DNA from: JABDQA01 sp963759125
Lineage (GTDB): Bacteria > Desulfobacterota > Desulfobulbia > Desulfobulbales > Desulfocapsaceae
Reading direction: 5' to 3'
Length of the DNA stretch: 64,000 nucleotides
Assembly (NCBI GenBank): GCA_963759125.1
Contig: CAVWXN010000005.1
Span: 1,116,001 to 1,180,000, forward strand
In this document: in pieces, positions 59,878 to 64,000 of the stretch
Layout of the letters: the number at the start of each line of letters is the position of its first letter
Numbering within the stretch: position 1 is the first letter of the stretch
Position numbers and translations under genes: made by a program
Notes under the pieces: generated by a model
What the model was told of the DNA's origin: nothing
The model's database searches: none
The model's input: only the letters and a program-made list of their open reading frames with translations

Positions 59878-60327
59878 GTGAAAAGGGTGATTGAGGTGGG
59901 TAAAGATACATCAATTCATTACGAAATCAGTACACTGGGGCATGTCAATTTAGACTCTATCCCAGATATTCAGTCATTTGGGGTGAGCTATATCTGTAGT
60001 TTCTTAGATCGTGTCGGGTTTACAATAATTGAGTTCAAATCAGGCAAAAGTCATGATTACCAGCTATTGGCCAAAATAAATAAAAAATGTTTAATGATTG
60101 CCGTTCGCACCGCCTATCACCCGGATGTGGGAACAATTGAAAATTTCACTCTAGAAAAGATGGTTAAAAAGTCGGAAGAACTTCATGCCCAACCATACTT
60201 TGCTGGTTTAAGTGTAATACCAATGGGTACGAGCGATATAGAGGTGGAGGGTGCAACCGACGGCCAGGAGGTCAAAGTCATTTTTAATGGTTTTTCTGCG
60301 GTAAAAAAACAGATCTACTCGCAGTAA
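59878..60327 (+). CDS. module 3 small unknown protein, paired with PilZ
   Basis: A 149-aa homologue of the module 1 and 2 proteins, with an extra N-terminal 25 residues. Core: SFGVSYICSFLDRVGFTIIE, HDYQLLAKINKK, LMIAVRTAYHPDVGTIENF, and the ending EVKVIFNGFSAV. Candidate positions read E52, D60 and R77, so here the Asp is kept while the Lys is Arg. GTG start at 59878, or the GTG at 59896 in the same frame. A PilZ gene follows with a gap of about 100 bases. Confidence 0.75.
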   Translation: MKRVIEVGKDTSIHYEISTLGHVNLDSIPDIQSFGVSYICSFLDRVGFTIIEFKSGKSHDYQLLAKINKKCLMIAVRTAYHPDVGTIENFTLEKMVKKSEELHAQPYFAGLSVIPMGTSDIEVEGATDGQEVKVIFNGFSAVKKQIYSQ

Positions 60328-60423
60328 ACGGTTAATAATAGGTCAATACTCATATCCCTGGGATGTTGTAATGAGTATGTTGTTCGAACCGAAATATTAT
60401 TGGCTACTGGGTATCTACGAATC

Positions 60424-60780
60424 ATGCGAATTGAAAATGAGGAACGTAGAAAACATAGGCGTTATAGACTTGATATCTCTCTTACAATCTCTACCCAAGG
60501 TATATTTCAAGTAATCGATATAAGTAGAGGAGGGTTTTGTTTCAGATGTCCTCCAGCTACTCATGTCATAGACCTCTGGGAAACAGACATTGTAACTTCG
60601 GTAGCTTCACTTGCTGGCTTTCCTGCTGAAAGAGTCTGGGTATCAGTGACTGAAAATAGTGCTCATGAATCTTTGCCGATGGTGATCGGGGCAAAATTTG
60701 GAAAACTGACCAAAGAGCAAGATTCTCTTTTATCAAAAGTTATCGATGATATTTCCGGTGGTGATAATTGCTACCATTGA
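60424..60780 (+). CDS. PilZ-domain protein, module 3
   Basis: A 118-aa PilZ protein, start taken at ATG 60424 by matching the N-terminus of the module 1 partner (a TTG at 60400 is in frame). Arg switch RRKHRR near 8-13, core IDISRGGFCF, followed by CPPATHVIDLWETDIVTS and GAKFGKLT. Most positions are identical or similar to those of 18141-18497, so the two modules arose by duplication. Likely co-transcribed with 59878-60327. Confidence 0.9.
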   Translation: MRIENEERRKHRRYRLDISLTISTQGIFQVIDISRGGFCFRCPPATHVIDLWETDIVTSVASLAGFPAERVWVSVTENSAHESLPMVIGAKFGKLTKEQDSLLSKVIDDISGGDNCYH

Positions 60781-61548
60781 ATTCTTTTAGCTCAGATTTG
60801 ATCTGGTAAGCTATCATTCTCGAAAGTTCTATCTACCTTGAGATTCCTCCTGTTCAGAAAGGGGCGAGGATTGTTCTCCCCATGAAATCAATGCTCTCCG
60901 CAATGCGTTTCAATTCACCATATAGCCTCGGCATGATCAACTTTCCCCAGATATCTCTGCGACATTGAGAGATCGACATGGCAGTATGACTTTGCTGACT
61001 ATTTCTATGAGAGTACCGGAACGTGGAGCATAGGTTGCAGCCCCTCCACTGCGGCCATCACTGTCGCAGCTGCGCTCAGACTCAATAACTGTGAGATTAA
61101 TAATTATTCATTGAGATTCCCCGGGCCGCCTTGTAAGTCCTTTATTTATTGTGATATGGTTTAAATTACCAACCTAAATAAGGGAGATCTTGAGCATAAC
61201 CGATTAAAAAATTCTTAAATCTGGAGAGGACATTGCAACCTTTATCGGCCCACAGAAATGTTAGGGAAAAAAATCTAACATCCTCGTGTATCTATCCTCG
61301 AAGACTCCATCAACGTCTCGAAAACATCGTTAATCAGTATTCGCTTTTCCCGATCCACAGCAGGCGTTACCCCACCAAGTCTGGTACCAGTGCACTCTCA
61401 TTCTTGTCTTTTCCGCAGGCTAGCAACGGATTGTATGTATGTTTTGTACCCGCCACGCTGCCTTTCTTTTCGGGAAATAAAGAGCACCGGACTTCTGTCC
61501 AATTGAGATGTCTGCACATAAGCCCCCTCTGAGGATGATCGAGGAACT
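60781..61548. other. long intergenic region, no gene supported
   Basis: About 770 bases before the signalling cluster. A 99-codon frame at 61233 has no family, poor codon pattern and no ribosome site. No clear promoter or RNA was recognised. Confidence 0.4.
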
Positions 61549-62727
61549 ATGAAAAACGTATTGGTAACCGATGACGAAAAGTCTTTTCTAACATCACTCA
61601 AAGAAGGTTTGGGCGGAGACGGCGGACCCTATCGAATCTTAACCGCTGAAAACGGTGAGCAGGCTGTTGAACAGATGGAATCTGAAGATATCAATTTGCT
61701 TATAACCGACCTCAGGATGCCCATTATGGACGGGTTCGAGCTTCTTGCCTGGATGAGCACAAACAGGCCGGGGGTGCCGGTGATTGTGATGACTGCTTTC
61801 GGCGATTCTGAACTTGAGTTGAAGCTGGAACAGTACAACACTCTGAGGTTTCTAGAAAAACCTATAAATTTCAGTGTCTTGCGTGAGGTCGTCAAAAGAG
61901 CTCTGGCAGACAACACGATCAGTAATATCCATGGAGTAACGTTATCTGCCTTTCTGCAGCTCATGAGTTTAGAAAAGAAAAGCTGTACCTTGATCATCAG
62001 ATCAGATGGACGCACCGCTAGTCTCTACCTGAAAAACGGAGATCTGATCAACGCCGTTTACGGTGACACTGCCGGAATGGATGCGGCTATCGAGATTCTC
62101 GGGTGGGATAATGCGGAAATTGAAATGGATCATGTCTGCAGAAACGAATATGTCCTGATCGAAACAGGGATAGAGTCAATACTTCTCAAGGCCCACGGAC
62201 TGAAGGATGAGAAGGCTGACACAGAGTCAATTCAGGACTCGATTGATGGAGTCCATAGTGAGGCTGATCCAATCACCGAAATTGATGATAGTGTTGCGGA
62301 CAATCCGGCCGGATCTGACGCCTTTGAACAGCCGTTTGAAGATGAGCCCGCCGATATCGAAATTGAAGAATTGGTGCCGGATCACATCAAGGAGATGCTG
62401 GTAAAATACACAATTGCACACAAGGCAACGGAAGAGTGCTGCCTGTTCAACGAAGAAAGTCTACCCGAGCAGACAAGAACCGAGGCAAAATGTTCTCAGG
62501 TCGAGTTTGATCCGGCTATTTTTATATATCTCACTGGACAGCTGGATGAGGTTTTCCAACTGGGCAACCTGAAATGGATAAATTTTTCAACGGCCAGCCG
62601 CCACCATTACCTGTTTTTCAGGCTACGGGGATGCAGTCTGCTGGTGAAGCTAATTAGAGGTGCTCGGCCACAGCTTCTTGGAGCCGAGTATTTGGATATC
62701 TTGCAGATGGTGCTGACGAACAACTAA
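61549..62727 (+). CDS. response regulator with DUF4388 (PATAN) domain
   Basis: A 392-aa cytosolic protein. Receiver domain at 1-120: acidic pair VTDDE, phospho-Asp at 54 (LLITDLRMPIMDGFELL), switch Thr in VMTAFGD and Lys in EKPINF. Next a DUF4388/PATAN domain at about 128-230 (LSAFLQLMSLEKKSCTLIIR, GDLINAVYGDTAGMDAAIEI), then an acidic linker and a conserved C-terminal region ending LQMVLTNN. DUF4388 proteins act in gliding/secretion-like signalling with Ras-like GTPases and roadblock proteins, and two roadblock-type genes follow. Confidence 0.92.
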   Translation: MKNVLVTDDEKSFLTSLKEGLGGDGGPYRILTAENGEQAVEQMESEDINLLITDLRMPIMDGFELLAWMSTNRPGVPVIVMTAFGDSELELKLEQYNTLRFLEKPINFSVLREVVKRALADNTISNIHGVTLSAFLQLMSLEKKSCTLIIRSDGRTASLYLKNGDLINAVYGDTAGMDAAIEILGWDNAEIEMDHVCRNEYVLIETGIESILLKAHGLKDEKADTESIQDSIDGVHSEADPITEIDDSVADNPAGSDAFEQPFEDEPADIEIEELVPDHIKEMLVKYTIAHKATEECCLFNEESLPEQTRTEAKCSQVEFDPAIFIYLTGQLDEVFQLGNLKWINFSTASRHHYLFFRLRGCSLLVKLIRGARPQLLGAEYLDILQMVLTNN

Positions 62728-62772
62728 CTGTTTCAACCATTTTAATTTTCGTTTTACATGGGGGAAATGTCC

Positions 62773-63411
62773 ATGGCTGGATTTCTCGATGAACTGCAAA
62801 GCGTTCCCGGTGTATTTGGTGCGTGTCTGTATCACAGTCAGGAGGGGGTGCTGCAGGCCAATCTGCCGGCAGTGTACACCAGTCAGAAATTGGGCGAGAT
62901 CGGGAAAATTCTAACAAGAATTCATGCAGCCGGGCAAATGAATTTCAGCGATTTGACCGATTTGTCGATTTGCTATGACGAATCCACACTTCTAGCACGA
63001 AGGCTGAGTGAGACCATTTTTCTCTTTGTCGTTCTCGATCCCGACTGCAATCAGAATCTGGTGACCATGTCGCTCAATATCATCCAACAGGAACTGAGAG
63101 GCATTGACCTGGTATCTGAATTGAATATGCCCGCTTCGACCGCAAGCGCGGCTACTGCAATGGCGCCGCCCGCCGCTTTGGGAGCTGCAGCAGCAGATGT
63201 GGATCCGATTTTGACTGAAATGAAGAATCTGTTGCCCAAAGTGCTTGGTCCTATGGCTGCGTTGATTTTTGATGAGGCTGTCGATACCTGGAAAGAACAG
63301 GGCGGTGGTTCGAAAAATACCATACCGGCATTGATTCAACTGCTAAATCAGGAAATTGGCGATGAGGAAAAGGTGCAGGTCTATCGGGGTCTGATCGATT
63401 CCATCCTCTGA
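62773..63411 (+). CDS. roadblock/LC7-type protein with C-terminal helical region
   Basis: A 212-aa protein. ATG 62773 has GGGGGA upstream; an ATG at 62758 is also in frame. Residues 1-115 have the roadblock/LC7 (MglB-like) pattern: FLDELQSVPGVFGACLYHSQ, YTSQKLGEIGKILTRI, ETIFLFVVLDPDCNQNLVTM. A Pro/Ala linker (MAPPAALGAAAAD) leads to a helical C-terminus (LTEMKNLLPKVLGPMAALIF). Roadblock proteins regulate small GTPases such as MglA. None is in the window. Confidence 0.85.
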   Translation: MAGFLDELQSVPGVFGACLYHSQEGVLQANLPAVYTSQKLGEIGKILTRIHAAGQMNFSDLTDLSICYDESTLLARRLSETIFLFVVLDPDCNQNLVTMSLNIIQQELRGIDLVSELNMPASTASAATAMAPPAALGAAAADVDPILTEMKNLLPKVLGPMAALIFDEAVDTWKEQGGGSKNTIPALIQLLNQEIGDEEKVQVYRGLIDSIL

Positions 63412-63427
63412 AACAGGGAGAGATGCC

Positions 63428-63772
63428 ATGGCTTCAGCAAAAGATTTCATCAACAGGATTAAAACGGTTGAGGGTGTCGCCGGCTGTCTGCTCGTTCGTG
63501 AGGATGGAACGATGCTCGCTCGTACCCATCGATTTCCCGACGAATATTCTACCCTTCTTATCCTCAGTACCCAATATGCTGAAAACCTTCAGATGGCCGC
63601 GGGATTCAGCTATCTTAGGTTTCTGAGTTTTTATCGGGAAGGAGGCAATCATTACCATATATTCAAATTTCAGAAATTTTACCTCGGCGTAGCCCAGGCC
63701 CGGGAGTGCGATCAGCTAAAAATGCTCAACAGGCTTGACCAGATACTTGGAGCAATAAAAAACGACTCATAA
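63428..63772 (+). CDS. roadblock/LC7-type protein
   Basis: A 114-aa single-domain protein, AGGGAGAG about 6 bases before the ATG. FINRIKTVEGVAGCLLVRED, MLARTHRFPDEYSTLLILST and GGNHYHIFKFQKFYLGVAQA follow the roadblock fold order of helix, two strands, helix, three strands. It is probably a partner or homodimer linked to the larger roadblock protein 16 bases upstream. Same operon as the response regulator. Confidence 0.82.
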   Translation: MASAKDFINRIKTVEGVAGCLLVREDGTMLARTHRFPDEYSTLLILSTQYAENLQMAAGFSYLRFLSFYREGGNHYHIFKFQKFYLGVAQARECDQLKMLNRLDQILGAIKNDS

Positions 63773-63808
63773 GATTGGAATAGCCTGCATACGGGGAGAT
63801 AACACGTC

Positions 63809-64000
63809 ATGAAAACTTGTCGACAACTGATCCCAGCACTGCTTTTGATATTACTACCGATGTCCGGTTTTACCGCTTCCATGGAGATCATCGATGAATT
63901 CGACCTGCAAGTGAGGCAGTGGGCCGAGGAGTGCAGAGAAGATTCGGTGGAGCAGATCGACCTGCTAGTCAGTTCAGGGAAACTGATGGTTTCGCAGTTG
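63809..64000 (+). CDS. exported protein, N-terminal part only
   Basis: A frame from ATG 63809 (GGGGAG 10 bases before) runs off the window end. It begins with a signal peptide (MKTCRQLIPALLLILLPMSG, cleavage near FTAS) followed by an acidic helical segment (MEIIDEFDLQVRQWAEECRE). It follows the roadblock genes in the same orientation after 36 bases, so it is probably in their operon. Too short to assign a family. Confidence 0.75.
   Translation, partial: MKTCRQLIPALLLILLPMSGFTASMEIIDEFDLQVRQWAEECREDSVEQIDLLVSSGKLMVSQL

Noticed and set aside
61233..61532. 99-codon frame before the response regulator
   Set aside because: No motif, poor start, composition unlike neighbouring genes.

Overview
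The window looks like a chromosomal segment of an anaerobic, sulfate-reducing-type Desulfobacterota bacterium, most likely near Desulfobulbales. This is an inference from gene content: a pentaheme cytochrome c, an exosortase/PEP-CTERM pair, a DUF4388 response regulator with roadblock proteins, several cytidylate-kinase-like proteins, and a Tat-exported iron-sulfur aldo/keto reductase. No rRNA, tRNA or CRISPR array was seen. Base composition is patchy: AT-rich accessory stretches alternate with GC-richer blocks (22.9-30.2 kb and 44.5-50.4 kb).

Layout. 0-7 kb: a secreted Sel1-repeat protein and a very large exonuclease/RecQ/UvrD helicase fusion. 7-22 kb: an accessory zone full of debris. It holds a group II intron 3' end, a frameshifted MORN-like gene, a MscS channel, a DUF1254 pseudogene, sulfatase and sensor-kinase fragments, a CIA30-like gene between IS3-like ends, HIT and YgjP-like genes, integron-cassette-like remnants with an attC-like palindrome, a Rap1a/Tai-like protein, a 137-bp MITE, and the first of three modules pairing a small unknown protein with a PilZ protein. 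It ends with a pentaheme cytochrome c. 22-30.2 kb: YaiI, glutathione reductase, and a divergent cluster of exosortase K plus a VIT/vWA PEP-CTERM protein facing a response regulator and kinase of the type known from the proteobacterial dedicated sortase system. 30-44 kb: small metabolic and hypothetical genes, a second MITE copy with a clean target duplication, and three cytidylate-kinase-like proteins. 44.5-50.4 kb: apt, convergent with a five-gene BMP-type purine nucleoside ABC transporter operon that contains its own phosphoribosyltransferase and has a structured leader. 50.8-61 kb: an EamA transporter, a PliI-like inhibitor, YajD, modules two and three of the small-protein/PilZ family, a LarA-like protein, and fragments of SLC13, RND and alpha/beta-hydrolase genes. 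61.5-64 kb: a response regulator-DUF4388 protein, two roadblock-type proteins and the start of an exported protein.

How the genes work together. The most coherent system is 24.3-30.2 kb, where a two-component system probably controls one surface protein and its private sorting enzyme, with exosortase in place of the sortase described for related loci. The three small-protein/PilZ modules look like a lineage-specific paralogous family of unknown function that may respond to c-di-GMP. The apt/BMP block forms a purine uptake and salvage unit. The many broken genes and small mobile remnants mark 7-22 kb and 52-59 kb as turnover regions.
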